Assembly: GCA_021740385.1 (NCBI GenBank)
Contig: JAIOZY010000039.1
Span: forward strand, 1 to 52,218
Source of the DNA: Prolixibacteraceae bacterium
Lineage (GTDB): Bacteria; Bacteroidota; Bacteroidia; Bacteroidales; Prolixibacteraceae
DNA length: 52,218 bases
Direction: 5' to 3'
The position numbers and the translations under genes were made by a program. Positions 34,821 to 45,507 of this stretch are shown here, piece after piece. Within the stretch, counting starts at the first letter, position 1. Each line of letters starts with the position of its first letter. A model generated the notes under the pieces. That model was not told where the DNA came from, did no database searches, and saw only the letters and a list, made by a program, of their open reading frames with translations.

Positions 34821-35618
34821 TTAAATCTTGTAATGTGATTCGATTATTCCTTGGAACCAACCAACTGGCAATATTCTTTTCAACACAACAGCCAGTTTCT
34901 GATCGAATGACCCCACCACGTATCGGTTACGGGGGTGTTTGCATTCAACAATTTCACAAAGTTTCCGGGCAAGAATTTCAGGGTTCCAACCTCCGGTTTC
35001 ATCTTTTTCAATTTGCGAAAGCGACCGGTTGAATTGCGCTTCATAAGGGCTATTATCAGCCAAAATATTGGTACGGTTGGCCGTATTGCTTGTTGCAAAA
35101 TCGCCCGGGTTTACCACAACCACTTTAATATTGAACTGTTTCAACTCCATGCGCAGGGCTTCGCTTAGGCCTTCAATTGCAAATTTGCTGGCCGAATAAA
35201 ACCCCTGGAAAGGCAAGCCCATCAGTCCGCCTATTGAGCTGATGTTGATGATTGTTCCTCTTCCCTGTTTGCGCATAACGGGTAAAACTTGCTGTGTAAG
35301 TTGAACCGTTCCCGTAAAATTAGTGCTCATCTGGCGTGCAAACAAATCAGCCGGAGTTTCTTCAACGGCCCCCCCGGTATGCATGCCGGCATTATTGATC
35401 AAAACATCAATCCTGCCTTCTTTAGCGGAAACCTCTTCAACGGCACTTTTGATTGACGCCTCATCTGTCAGGTCCATTTTCAGAACATTGACACCATCGG
35501 GAGTAGCACATTCTTTGCGTACCGTACCATAAACAGTATGACCGCGTTTTGTCAGCAAACCGGATGCATGCTTACCAAAACCCGATGATATGCCCGTAAT
35601 AAAAATAACTTTCTTCAT
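34821..35618 (-). CDS. Short-chain dehydrogenase/reductase, candidate 3-ketosphinganine reductase
   Basis: This 265-residue classical SDR has the NADPH-binding TGISSGFGKHAS at the N-terminus, NNAG at about 90, the catalytic Ser in INISSIGG, and YSASK with the catalytic Tyr and Lys. A hydrophobic or amphipathic C-terminal segment (AVVLKRILPVGWFQGIIESHY) could associate with the membrane. It starts 30 bp after the serine palmitoyltransferase gene on the same strand. The product of that enzyme, 3-ketosphinganine, needs an NADPH-dependent reductase, so this SDR is a good candidate. That assignment is from context; the sequence itself only shows an SDR. Confidence 0.85.
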   Translation of the reverse strand: MKKVIFITGISSGFGKHASGLLTKRGHTVYGTVRKECATPDGVNVLKMDLTDEASIKSAVEEVSAKEGRIDVLINNAGMHTGGAVEETPADLFARQMSTNFTGTVQLTQQVLPVMRKQGRGTIINISSIGGLMGLPFQGFYSASKFAIEGLSEALRMELKQFNIKVVVVNPGDFATSNTANRTNILADNSPYEAQFNRSLSQIEKDETGGWNPEILARKLCEIVECKHPRNRYVVGSFDQKLAVVLKRILPVGWFQGIIESHYKI

Positions 35619-35648
35619 GAAGAGGAGGTTTTAAGAAAAAAAAACCTG

Positions 35649-36854
<1,206 letters not shown>

Positions 36855-37327
36855 TTATCAATCCAATTAGTCAGTAAAATCTGCGGTAAATGTAAATAAA
36901 AAAGTAAGAAATGAAACAAATTTCGTAATGATTTAAAAAGCAAACAGGCATTTGGGTTACAGAAAATTGTTTCTTTCCAATATATCATTTCGCTTTGCAT
37001 ATTATTTACAACTATTTTGAAATGAATTTTTTACAACTAAACAAATTCGGCACATATTCATTCGGCAAAATAGAAAAACAATTACTACTTTTTTTTCAAT
37101 TTTTTCAATAATAATGCATTTCAACTACGATTTGTTCGTTTAAATATTCAAGAAAAACGAAGATCAAATTCGATAAATCCTCCTATAAACAAATTTGCCG
37201 GGCAAATGCCGGGTAAAAAATCCGAAAATACGTTGACCGGCAAAAACTTCTGCCATAAACTTGTATCGTAAAATTTTAAGGAAAATTCTGTTGAATAGAA
37301 TCAATCGTTATCTTTAAACTGAAAATT
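36855..37327. other. Non-coding region upstream of SPT and Xre genes
   Basis: This 473 bp AT-rich region lies between divergent genes and presumably carries the promoters of both. There is a GC-rich island with two GCCGGG copies near 37197-37213 and a further CCGGC at 37239-37243. TATCTTTA at 37309-37316 is a near match to a -7 box for the plus-strand Xre gene. I see no convincing small gene or RNA. Confidence 0.4.
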
Positions 37328-38185
37328 ATGGAAACAATGAAACAACCTGAACTTGGAAAGAAAATAGCATCGCTGAGAAAGGAAAAAGGCCTGACACAGG
37401 AAGAGCTGGTTGAAATGTGCAACATTAACGTCCGTACCATTCAACGCATCGAAACGGGTGAGGTTTCACCACGCACCAGTACTATAAAATTAATTCTTGA
37501 AGTACTTGGCTACGACTACCAATCGTTTGAAAATGACAAGGAAAATAAAGCAGGCAACGGAGAGTCATTCATCCAACGCTTGTCAGAAATATTTCTTATC
37601 GACTTCGACCCGCACAAAAACCTTGCGTCAACAAGTAACCAGCTAAAGCTTGCTTTTTTTGCAGCACTTTTGAATTTCCTGCTTGGATTCATTGTTTCGG
37701 GATTCGAACACGTAAGGTACGAGCAATGGCTGCATTACGACAATTACACGGTTTACACGGTAATAAAACTGATTGATTTTTGTGCATTCATCCTGTTGCA
37801 AAGGGGCTTCATTATTTTGGGCGATTATTTTAAAAATCCGCTGTTGAAAATTACATCGTACATCATTATTGTTCATGAAACTTTCAACGTTGGCTATACA
37901 ATCCTATCGTTATATGAACCCTCGATTGAAAGTCAGTACATCGACAGCGGCATATCCATAACCATCGGGGCAATACTGATCATTTACAGCTTGTCGATTA
38001 GCAGGCTCAAGCCCTACCTGGGCATCGTTTCACGCTGGGCTGCCGTATTTGTATTTATTTCCGGTTTTTTCCTTTTAACACTTATACTTTGGTGGGTCGG
38101 ACTGATCTTTTTAATTCCTTTCGAAATACTCGAAATCATTATCATGTTCAAAGCATTGGAATACCTTAAGAAAGAACACTTTTAA
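37328..38185 (+). CDS. Xre-family regulator with C-terminal membrane domain
   Basis: This 285-residue protein has an N-terminal HTH_3 domain (about 8-65: GKKIASLRKEKGLTQEELVE, then MCNINVRTIQRIETGEVSPR). A linker follows, then about six hydrophobic segments (from about residue 103 to 278). It is thus a transcription regulator anchored in the inner membrane, a layout seen in Bacteroidota, where signal and output may be joined in one chain. No ligand-binding domain is recognisable. The promoter-proximal gap upstream is large, and the DinB-like gene follows after 58 bp, so co-transcription is possible. Confidence 0.85.
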   Translation: METMKQPELGKKIASLRKEKGLTQEELVEMCNINVRTIQRIETGEVSPRTSTIKLILEVLGYDYQSFENDKENKAGNGESFIQRLSEIFLIDFDPHKNLASTSNQLKLAFFAALLNFLLGFIVSGFEHVRYEQWLHYDNYTVYTVIKLIDFCAFILLQRGFIILGDYFKNPLLKITSYIIIVHETFNVGYTILSLYEPSIESQYIDSGISITIGAILIIYSLSISRLKPYLGIVSRWAAVFVFISGFFLLTLILWWVGLIFLIPFEILEIIIMFKALEYLKKEHF

Positions 38186-38243
38186 TAAACAAATTTATAC
38201 AAAACGATTTATCAAATTTTTAACATCTTTAACAAAAGGAAAC

Positions 38244-38726
38244 ATGAATGAATTTGAATCAATTTGCACTGAGCTTGAAAAGTTGGTTGTTGAGTGGGAA
38301 AACATCCTTAATTCATTGGATAATAAAATACTTTCACAACGAAGAAATATTCAAAACAGGACTATTAAACAAATTGTAGGACACATGGTCGATTCGGCTA
38401 CGAACAATACCCACCGGGCCGTTCACATGCAATATGGCGAAAATCCCTTGCGTTTTCCCAATTATGCGACCCATGGAAATAACGACCGGTGGATTGCCAT
38501 TCAAAATTACCAGGATGAAGATTGGGAATTACTGGTTAATCTTTGGAAATATTCGAACCTGCATATTGCCCATGTATTCAGGAATGTAAACCCTGAAAAA
38601 CTCGAAAACCGGTGGTTACATGATGATGTGAATGGAGTTACCCTGCGGGAATGCATTGTCGACTTCCTGCGGCATTTCAAGTTACACCTTTCAGAAATTG
38701 AGGAACTTATGAATAAAAACCCATGA
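38244..38726 (+). CDS. DinB-like four-helix protein
   Basis: This 160-residue helical protein matches the DinB/YfiT-like four-helix bundle. The putative metal-binding histidines lie in IVGHMVDSATNNTHR (about 49-63) and in the late DFLRHFKLHLSEIEEL. Members of this superfamily include thiol-dependent transferases and proteins of unknown role induced by stress. The substrate is not known here. It is encoded after the membrane-bound Xre regulator and is convergent with the MazF-type toxin gene. Confidence 0.8.
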   Translation: MNEFESICTELEKLVVEWENILNSLDNKILSQRRNIQNRTIKQIVGHMVDSATNNTHRAVHMQYGENPLRFPNYATHGNNDRWIAIQNYQDEDWELLVNLWKYSNLHIAHVFRNVNPEKLENRWLHDDVNGVTLRECIVDFLRHFKLHLSEIEELMNKNP

Positions 38727-38758
38727 TACCTGTTTGGGATGTTTGTTCTAAAAAATAT

Positions 38759-39085
38759 TTATTTAACCAGTTTTATAAAAACAGACTTGAATGTAGCTAA
38801 TTCTTTTTTTGACAACTTGCCTAAAACCGCAATTTTATCTTCCCGCTTTAATGTTACTATCCTATCGGTTTTTATAATTGACCGTGCCCTTAAACCATTC
38901 TCAGGACTTGCTTCTAAAACAATTTCCCTTTTTGTCAATTGATCAGGAATTACTGAACTAATTGCTGACACAACAATATCTTTGTAAATGTCTGCGGTTT
39001 CAGCAATAACAACAGCAGGCCTCACTTTTTTGTTGGTAAGCTCAGCATAAGGAAAAGGAATAAGAATTATATCGCCGGTTTTCAT
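38759..39085 (-). CDS. MazF/PemK-type toxin (endoribonuclease)
   Basis: This 108-residue protein has the PemK/MazF fold. It begins with MKTGDIILIPFPYAELTNKKVRPAVVIA (the conserved GDI...FP and KxRPAVV motifs) and later has LRARSIIKTDRIVTLKRED, the S/T-K-D-R-I-x-T active-site region. MazF toxins cleave RNA and are held inactive by a cognate antitoxin. The small protein encoded upstream (39173-39388) is the likely antitoxin. Unusually, 87 bp lie between the two genes and contain a dispersed hairpin repeat, whereas toxin-antitoxin genes generally abut or overlap. Confidence 0.9.
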   Translation of the reverse strand: MKTGDIILIPFPYAELTNKKVRPAVVIAETADIYKDIVVSAISSVIPDQLTKREIVLEASPENGLRARSIIKTDRIVTLKREDKIAVLGKLSKKELATFKSVFIKLVK

Positions 39086-39118
39086 ACGATTAAATTGTTT
39101 GTCTTAAAGGTATCGTAT

Positions 39119-39152
39119 GGAACTCCCCCCGACAATTCGGGGCTCGTTTCAT
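39119..39152 (+). repeat. Dispersed hairpin repeat inside the toxin-antitoxin operon
   Basis: GGAACTC is followed by the hairpin CCCCGA-CAAT-TCGGGG (39127-39142) and CTCGTTTCAT. The flanks match copy 1 at 24333-24367 in the same orientation, while the 16-base hairpin is its exact reverse complement. Confidence 0.6.
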
Positions 39153-39172
39153 CTGCTAACATTTACAAATCT

Positions 39173-39388
39173 TTATTTGGGCTCCTTTAAATAATCCTGA
39201 TAAATGTCTTCTCTTTCATCTCCCCAAAAATCAAAACCTCTTGTTTGGGCAGAAAAATCGCGGAACTGATCATCGGCTTGCTTCAATTCTTCAATAAATG
39301 TTACAACTACCCGATATTTCTTTTTTTCGTTAACCCTATCCAATAATCGTATGTTTTCTCCGTCATATATACCTTTTACAGAAAGCAT
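39173..39388 (-). CDS. Putative antitoxin of the MazF-type toxin
   Basis: This 71-residue protein begins MLSVKGIYDGENIRLLDRVNEKKKYRVVVTFIEEL, a short beta-rich start like that of small AF2212/DUF104-type antitoxins. A charged C-terminal part follows (FRDFSAQTRGFDFWGDERED), which could wrap the toxin. No DNA-binding motif is evident. The assignment rests on size, family-like start and position just upstream of the MazF-type gene in the same direction. Confidence 0.7.
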   Translation of the reverse strand: MLSVKGIYDGENIRLLDRVNEKKKYRVVVTFIEELKQADDQFRDFSAQTRGFDFWGDEREDIYQDYLKEPK

Positions 39389-39525
39389 AAATAAAATTTT
39401 AAATTTACTGTAAAATTAATAATTTTTTCAACAACACATTTCTGACAAAAAGCTAAAAACGAATTACTATAACAGCGAAAGAACACTCCTACAATTATTT
39501 GTTTTTTACAGAAAAGTACTTTTCA

Positions 39526-42459
39526 TCATTTCAATGCATCGAACAATATTTCAACCGGGTGAAAGGCTTTCCGGCCCGTGCCGTGTGCAATTTGTTCGCG
39601 GCAACTGGTTCCCGGAGCAGCAATAACAATCGCTTTGGGAGTTTTTCGTACCTCGGGAAACAATACCAGTTCCCCTATTTTCATCGATAAATCGTAATGT
39701 TCTTTTTCGTATCCAAACGATCCAGCCATTCCACAACACCCCGATGGTATTTCTTCGACCGAATAATTCGTGGGCAATTCAAGCATTTTTATCGAAGCCG
39801 TAGTGGTTGCGAGTGCTTTCTGGTGGCAATGCCCGTGTAATTTTATTTTCAGGGTTTTATCTGTAAAAACTTCAGTAGATATCCTTCCCGCCTCAACTTC
39901 ACGTATGATAAATTCATCGAACATCAGTGCGTTATCGGCTAAACAGCTGGCCTTTTCTTTTAATTCCCCCCTCACCAAATCGGGGTATTCATCCCTGAAC
40001 GACAGTATTGCCGAAGGCTCAATGCCAATAAGGGGCGTTTCGTCCGACACAATATCACTTAAATAGCCTACATTTTTTTCGGCCAGCCTGCGTGCTTTTC
40101 GAACCAAACCCTTCGAGAAGTATGTCCGGCCACTGAACGTATGTTTAGGTATTTCAACTTCATAGCCCAGTTTTTCAAGCAAAAGAATTGCCTTAATCCC
40201 AATATGCGAATCGTTTACATTCAGGAATTCATCGTTAAACAGATACACCTTTCTGCCCCTTTGTGATTTTTGCCGGACATGTTTCCTGTTCCAGTTTTCA
40301 AGGGTTACTTCCGACAAAAGGGGTAAAGGCCTTTTTACAGAAAAGCCCATAAAGAGAGATACGATTCGGGAAAGTACTTTCGATTTTGCCACGACATTAT
40401 AAAGCAGCCGGAAATTAGAGGCCAGCAGCATTAATCCCGGAAAACCACCAACAATTTTCGACCTGAGGGAAACCGGGTTTCCATCGTAATGGTTTTGCAG
40501 AAATTCGGCTTTCAGCCGGGCCATATCAACCCCCGACGGGCATTCGCTTTTACATGCCTTGCACGAAAGGCAAAGATCGAGGGTGTACAAAATGTCCCGG
40601 TTATCGGCCCAGTTCATTTCAGACGGACGTGTAGCAAGCTCCCGTAAAATGTTTGCCCTTCCCCGGGTCGAGTGCATCTCGTCGCGGGTAGCCATGTAAC
40701 TCGGACACATGGTTCCGCCAATAATTTCCGATTTGCGGCAATCGCCCGAACCGTTGCACCTTTCGATAGCCCTTGCCAACCCTTGTGAAAGCTTATAATC
40801 GAAATATTCGTTAAGCGAAGGCATTTCCTGTCCGGGCGTATACCGTAACGATTGATCCATACGTGGTGTATCAATAATTTTGTCCGGGTTAAAAATCCCG
40901 TCGGGGTCCCAGTTTTTTTTCAGTTTCTGCAAAAGCTTGTATACTTTTTCTCCCAGCATGAACGGTATAAACTCGCCCCGGAGCCTGCCATCGCCATGTT
41001 CGCCGCTTAACGAACCGTTGTGTTTTTTAACCAGTGCCGCCGTTTCGCGTGCTACCGTACGGAACAATTCCACGTCGTGCGGATCCTTAAGGTTCAGTAT
41101 CGGCCGCAGGTGCAATTCACCGGTAGCAATGTGGGCATGGAATACTGCCTTAAGGCTGTATTTATCGAGCATTTGCTGAAATTCGGCCAGGTATTCCGGC
41201 AGTTTGTCAACCGGTACGGCTGTATCCTCAACCACCGAAACGGGCTTGGCATCGCCCGGCATGTTCGACAAAACACCCAGGCCGGCTTTCCGCAAATCCC
41301 ACACTTTTGTGATATCATCGCCAAATACCAGTGGAAAATGGTAGCCAAAACGGGCATTTTTCATGTCGGCTTCAATAATTGCTGCCCGTGCAATTATTTC
41401 TTCTTTCGTATCACCCCACAATTCAATGATTAAAATGGCCTCGGGAACGCCTTCTATAAAAAAACGGTTACGTTGCAGTCCCTTGCTTTCACGTGTAAGG
41501 TTCATGATTGTTTTGTCCATCAGCTCAATGGCCGAAGGCTTGTGTTTTAAACCTATAATGTTTGCATTAAAGGCATCGGTAAGGCTTGAAAAGTGCACAC
41601 ACATCAATGCCTTTTCGGGAGGAGGTAACGGCACCAATCCCAGTTTCATTTCGGTAACAAAAGCCAGCGTACCCTCCGAACCGGCAATCAGCTTCGAAAA
41701 ATTGAATTTTTCACCTTCGGGATTGAAAGGCTGCATATTAGCAAGCATATCGAGGGCATACCCGTTGTTACGCCTTGGAACGGAAGGGTGCGGGTATTGG
41801 TTGCTTATTTCACGAACATTTGCTTCATCGGTCATTATTTCATAAACGAACCGGTAAAGTGTATTTTCAAATTTATCACCGTTCAATTTTTGCTGAAATG
41901 CTTTCTTATCGAGGGGTGAAAATACCGCTTCGGAACCATCGCCCAACAAAGCTGTAACTTCAATAATATGTTCCCTGATGCTGCCGTGCACCAGCGAGTG
42001 CAACCCGCAACTGTTATTGCCCAACATGCCCCCCATGGTACACCGGTTGGCGGTTGATGTTTCGGGACCAACCATCAGCCCGTGTTTTTTCAGTTCAATG
42101 TTCAGCTCCGAAAGGACAACACCCGGCTCTACCCTCACCCATTTTTCGTCAGGGTTTATTTCAATTATTTTGTTCAGGTATTTCGAAACATCTGCCACAA
42201 TACCGTTGCCCACAACCTGCCCGGCAAGCGAAGTACCTGCACCACGTGGTATTAGCGAAGTTTTGTTTTCGCGGGCAAAACGAACCAGGGTTTGAATGTC
42301 GTTTTTCGAAGCCGGGAAAACCACGGCCTGAGGCAATTCACGATACGCCGAAGCATCGGTGGCAAAAAGTATTCTTGAGATGTGGTCGAAACGAAGTCCA
42401 CCTTCAAGCTTTTTTGACAAATGTTTGAATTGCTTATTCACTAAAGATGAATTGGTCAT
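39526..42459 (-). CDS. Large FAD-linked oxidase with C-terminal Fe-S/CCG domains (YdiJ-like 2-hydroxyacid dehydrogenase)
   Basis: This 977-residue fusion has an N-terminal PCMH FAD-binding domain (about 40-260: FARENKTSLIPRGAGTSLAGQ and NRCTMGGMLGNNSCGLHSL) and an FAD-oxidase C-terminal domain (about 270-535, ending in SLSGEHGDGRLRGEF). A 4Fe-4S cluster site follows with Cys630, Cys633, Cys636 and Cys640 (CLSCKACKSECPSG), and a CCG domain near the C-terminus (LHGHCHQKAL and PSGCCGMAGSFGYEKEHYD). The layout matches YdiJ of E. coli, which oxidises D-2-hydroxyglutarate, and Dld-type D-lactate dehydrogenases. It should pass electrons from a D-2-hydroxyacid to the quinone pool or a carrier. The precise acid is not determinable here. 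Confidence 0.88.
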   Translation of the reverse strand: MTNSSLVNKQFKHLSKKLEGGLRFDHISRILFATDASAYRELPQAVVFPASKNDIQTLVRFARENKTSLIPRGAGTSLAGQVVGNGIVADVSKYLNKIIEINPDEKWVRVEPGVVLSELNIELKKHGLMVGPETSTANRCTMGGMLGNNSCGLHSLVHGSIREHIIEVTALLGDGSEAVFSPLDKKAFQQKLNGDKFENTLYRFVYEIMTDEANVREISNQYPHPSVPRRNNGYALDMLANMQPFNPEGEKFNFSKLIAGSEGTLAFVTEMKLGLVPLPPPEKALMCVHFSSLTDAFNANIIGLKHKPSAIELMDKTIMNLTRESKGLQRNRFFIEGVPEAILIIELWGDTKEEIIARAAIIEADMKNARFGYHFPLVFGDDITKVWDLRKAGLGVLSNMPGDAKPVSVVEDTAVPVDKLPEYLAEFQQMLDKYSLKAVFHAHIATGELHLRPILNLKDPHDVELFRTVARETAALVKKHNGSLSGEHGDGRLRGEFIPFMLGEKVYKLLQKLKKNWDPDGIFNPDKIIDTPRMDQSLRYTPGQEMPSLNEYFDYKLSQGLARAIERCNGSGDCRKSEIIGGTMCPSYMATRDEMHSTRGRANILRELATRPSEMNWADNRDILYTLDLCLSCKACKSECPSGVDMARLKAEFLQNHYDGNPVSLRSKIVGGFPGLMLLASNFRLLYNVVAKSKVLSRIVSLFMGFSVKRPLPLLSEVTLENWNRKHVRQKSQRGRKVYLFNDEFLNVNDSHIGIKAILLLEKLGYEVEIPKHTFSGRTYFSKGLVRKARRLAEKNVGYLSDIVSDETPLIGIEPSAILSFRDEYPDLVRGELKEKASCLADNALMFDEFIIREVEAGRISTEVFTDKTLKIKLHGHCHQKALATTTASIKMLELPTNYSVEEIPSGCCGMAGSFGYEKEHYDLSMKIGELVLFPEVRKTPKAIVIAAPGTSCREQIAHGTGRKAFHPVEILFDALK

Positions 42460-42481
42460 TGATGAAATGGGTTTTGGGCTA

Positions 42482-42580
42482 TTATCGTTGAAAGAGTGTT
42501 AGACCAACACGTTCGATGTGTTCAATAAGCGGTTTTTCCTTTATTTGTTCAAAAATCTCTTTTGCTGTTTTTTTCATCAT
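42482..42580 (-). CDS. Possible 32-residue small protein downstream of DUF2442 gene
   Basis: An ATG at 42580 opens a 32-codon frame with a protein-like sequence (MMKKTAKEIFEQIKEKPLIE, then HIERVGLTLFQR). It is predicted to be a charged helix. It starts 12 bases after the DUF2442 stop codon on the same strand. It could be a real small protein or the remnant of a longer gene; the length alone gives weak support. Confidence 0.3.
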   Translation of the reverse strand: MMKKTAKEIFEQIKEKPLIEHIERVGLTLFQR

Positions 42581-42592
42581 ATTAAATACAAC

Positions 42593-42859
42593 TTATTCAC
42601 TAAGAGGCAATTGAAAATCACCTGCGACAATTCCTTTTACGGTAATATCTTCATCTAAGTCTTCCCATCTAAGGGCATAACCGTTTAAACGTACCTTAAC
42701 TTCTTTTAATTGTTTTTCTGTAGCTTGCGACAATATTTTAAACCTGTTGGCCGGAAAACTAATGGTTCGTCCATCGGTTAACCCAATAAAAATTGTTCTG
42801 CCTCCACTCCATGCTCTAATTGCTACAGGCTCAGCTATATGAATTGAATTATTTTCCAT
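42593..42859 (-). CDS. DUF2442 domain protein
   Basis: This protein of 88 residues (91 from the upstream ATG at 42868) has the DUF2442 pattern: AVRAWSGGRTIFIGLTDGRTI-like text (here AIRAWSGGRTIFIGLTDGRT), then SFPANRFKILSQATEKQLKE and YALRWEDLDEDITVKGI. DUF2442 proteins are small alpha/beta proteins often found beside DUF4160 partners in toxin-antitoxin-like pairs. No DUF4160 gene is present here. The function is unknown. A 32-residue frame lies just downstream. Confidence 0.85.
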   Translation of the reverse strand: MENNSIHIAEPVAIRAWSGGRTIFIGLTDGRTISFPANRFKILSQATEKQLKEVKVRLNGYALRWEDLDEDITVKGIVAGDFQLPLSE

Positions 42860-42913
42860 GGAATTCAATGTATTTACTTTTCCTTTTACAAAATTACAAA
42901 ATAAGAAATTAAT

Positions 42914-45427
42914 TTATTCCAACTCTACAATTGTAATCCCTGCCCCACCAAATTGTACGTGTTCGTCGTGAAATGACTTCACAGCCGGTTCGGTTTTGAG
43001 GTAATCCCTGATCACTTCTTTCAAAATGCCGTAACCCTTCCCGTGCAAAATACGTAACTGCGAGGCCCCAACCATGATGGCATCGTCGATAAAAGCCTGT
43101 ATGTTTCCCAGCGCCTCTTCGGCACGCTGTCCGCGCACATCAATGTCGGGCTTGAATTGCAGCTTTTTATTCAGCAATTCGTTGGTCCTTTTCAACGAAT
43201 CGGCTTTGGGGACCTGCCGCTTTTCTTTTTCCTTCTTTTTGGCTTCGTTGTTGCTAATGGGCTCAATTTTATCGATCGACACTGTTGAAAGCAAGTGACC
43301 AAGTGCAATTACAGCTTTTTTATTGTCAAAATCGACAATTTCACCAACGGTGCCACTGTCCTTAATGCGTACTTTATCGCCTTCAGCGAAAAGCTTTTTA
43401 GGAGATACCGGTTTCGTTACATCTTTGTTTTCGCGATACACTTTTTTGTTTCCCCGCTTCTGCTCCTTTTGTTTAAGTTTCTCAATTTTCCGCTGAATTT
43501 TTGCTTCAAGTTCCGGGTTGGTCTGTTCAAGTTGTTCTTTCTTTTTTACCAGATTTTTACGGATATCCTTGGTCTTTTCTTTCTCGGCCTGACTTTCGCG
43601 TATTTCCTTTATGGCATTCTCAATTAGCTTGTTTGCATCATCAATAATGCGTTGTGCCTCTTTCCGTGCATCGGCAAGGAGGGCTTTGCGCTGTTTTTTT
43701 GTTTCTTCAAGCTCCGAAAGGTACGTTTCACTTAACGAATCGAGATCGCGTTCCACTTTTCGTATGCGTGTGCGTTTGGTTTCCCAGTACTGTTTGTCGC
43801 GCACAATTTCCCTCAGGTGCTTGTCGTAGTCGATATGCTCCTGCCCGAGTTTTTCGGTTGCATTTTTGAGTATTTCTTCGGAAAGCCCTATACTGCGGGC
43901 AATTTCGAAAGCAAAGGAGCTACCGGGTTTCCCTATTTGTAATTTGAACAAAGGCCGCATCCCATTCGAGTCGTAAAGCATTGCCCCGTTGACAATGCCG
44001 CGCTGCGATGCACCAAAATGCTTCAAATTGGTATAGTGCGTGGTAATGATACCGTACGTTTCCAGTTGGTTCAGTTTCTCGAGTACGGCTTCGGCAATGG
44101 CCCCGCCAAGCATGGGTTCGGTACCGGTACCAAATTCGTCGATCAGCACCAGCGATGTAGCCGTACAATGCGTGGTGAAAAATTTCATTTTCATAAGGTG
44201 CGACGAATAGGTGCTTAAATCGTTCTCGATTGATTGCTCATCGCCAATATCGAGGAAAAGCGAACTGAACACCCCCATTTTCGACCCTTCAAAAACCGGC
44301 ACCAGGAGCCCGCACTGGAGCATATATTGTAAAAGCCCGACTGTTTTTAGGCATACCGACTTGCCACCGGCATTGGGGCCCGAAATTAGCAAAATACGGT
44401 TGGGTTCGTCAAGGCGCAGGCTGAGCGGTACAATATCGCGTTTCTCTTTCTGCAATGCCTGTAATAACAGCGGGTGGCGTGCCTGTTGCCAGTCGAAACA
44501 GGGTTCGGGGCGAACATCGGGCAAAGTGCAATCGAAACGGTTGGCAAAAACAGCTTTACAACGGATAAAATCGACTTCGCCCAAAAAATCGAACGAGTAA
44601 AGCAGTTCATCAATATCGGGCCGTAAGGTGGCGGAAAAATGAATGAGGATTTTGATGATCTCCCGTTTTTCGGCATTCATCAGTTCCCGAATTCGGTTAT
44701 TCATTTCAACAATGGCAGCAGGTTCAACAAAAGCCGTTTTACCGCTGGCCGATTCATCGTGAACGATGCCCGAAATTTTCTTTTTATTTGCCGAAGCGAC
44801 AGGGATTACCGGACGGCCATCGCGCAATACCACGGCTGTTTCTTCGTCAACAACCCCTTCTTGTTGCAGTGTTTTCAATATGGCACTCATCCGCTTACTA
44901 ACGCCCGATTGCAGGGACGATATTTGTTTGCGTATTTCGTGCAGTTCGGGCGAGGCATTGTCTTTTACACTGCCAAATTTTGTAATAATACGGTCAATCT
45001 GTTTCGATACCACGGAAAAATTGCCCAGGTTTCCGGCCAACGCTTTTAGACCCGGAAAATCGTCGGCATTTACCGATTTGAAAAAAGCAACAATGCCCTT
45101 GATGGTTTCAAGTGAACGTTTCAGGTCGAAGAGTTCCTGCACCTCGAGGTAGCTGCCTTCAACCCTTATTTTGTTTAGGGCTGTACGCAAATCGAAATAA
45201 TGGTTTGACGGAAAATTATCGTGTTCGCGAATGATCTTGAGGAATTCATCAACCAGTGAAGCCTGTCCGGTAATGTGCCGGAAATTGTTCGAAAACGACA
45301 TGGCCTCAACCCGTTCTTTACCAAGCGGGCTTAAACATTCGGCCGATAAGAGGTTCCTGATTTTATCGAAACCGATTTTTTCTTCAAAATATTCTGGATA
45401 AACCAACTGCATCTGTTTTTTAAGCAA
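42914..45427 (-). CDS. mutS2: MutS2 family endonuclease/ATPase
   Basis: This 837-residue protein (an alternative start at 45412, MQLVYPEYFEEKIG, gives 832) has the MutS core and clamp helices at about 1-320. The ABC-type ATPase has Walker A GPNAGGKSVCLKT (Lys356), Walker B in TSLVLIDEFGTGTEP and the motif ITTHYTNLKHF. A long coiled coil (about 520-640) and a KOW-like segment follow, and a C-terminal Smr nuclease domain (about 755-837) has DIDVRGQRAEEAL and ILHGKGYGILKEV. MutS2 lacks the mismatch-recognition domain. It is linked to suppression of recombination and to rescue of collided ribosomes. All expected domains are present. Confidence 0.95.
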   Translation of the reverse strand: MLKKQMQLVYPEYFEEKIGFDKIRNLLSAECLSPLGKERVEAMSFSNNFRHITGQASLVDEFLKIIREHDNFPSNHYFDLRTALNKIRVEGSYLEVQELFDLKRSLETIKGIVAFFKSVNADDFPGLKALAGNLGNFSVVSKQIDRIITKFGSVKDNASPELHEIRKQISSLQSGVSKRMSAILKTLQQEGVVDEETAVVLRDGRPVIPVASANKKKISGIVHDESASGKTAFVEPAAIVEMNNRIRELMNAEKREIIKILIHFSATLRPDIDELLYSFDFLGEVDFIRCKAVFANRFDCTLPDVRPEPCFDWQQARHPLLLQALQKEKRDIVPLSLRLDEPNRILLISGPNAGGKSVCLKTVGLLQYMLQCGLLVPVFEGSKMGVFSSLFLDIGDEQSIENDLSTYSSHLMKMKFFTTHCTATSLVLIDEFGTGTEPMLGGAIAEAVLEKLNQLETYGIITTHYTNLKHFGASQRGIVNGAMLYDSNGMRPLFKLQIGKPGSSFAFEIARSIGLSEEILKNATEKLGQEHIDYDKHLREIVRDKQYWETKRTRIRKVERDLDSLSETYLSELEETKKQRKALLADARKEAQRIIDDANKLIENAIKEIRESQAEKEKTKDIRKNLVKKKEQLEQTNPELEAKIQRKIEKLKQKEQKRGNKKVYRENKDVTKPVSPKKLFAEGDKVRIKDSGTVGEIVDFDNKKAVIALGHLLSTVSIDKIEPISNNEAKKKEKEKRQVPKADSLKRTNELLNKKLQFKPDIDVRGQRAEEALGNIQAFIDDAIMVGASQLRILHGKGYGILKEVIRDYLKTEPAVKSFHDEHVQFGGAGITIVELE

Positions 45428-45507
45428 AGTAAACCACTATTTGCATAGCGGGCAAATGTTTTGCTACTGTAAATTGATTGAAAAATTGCATCATTTTCGG
45501 ATCGGGG

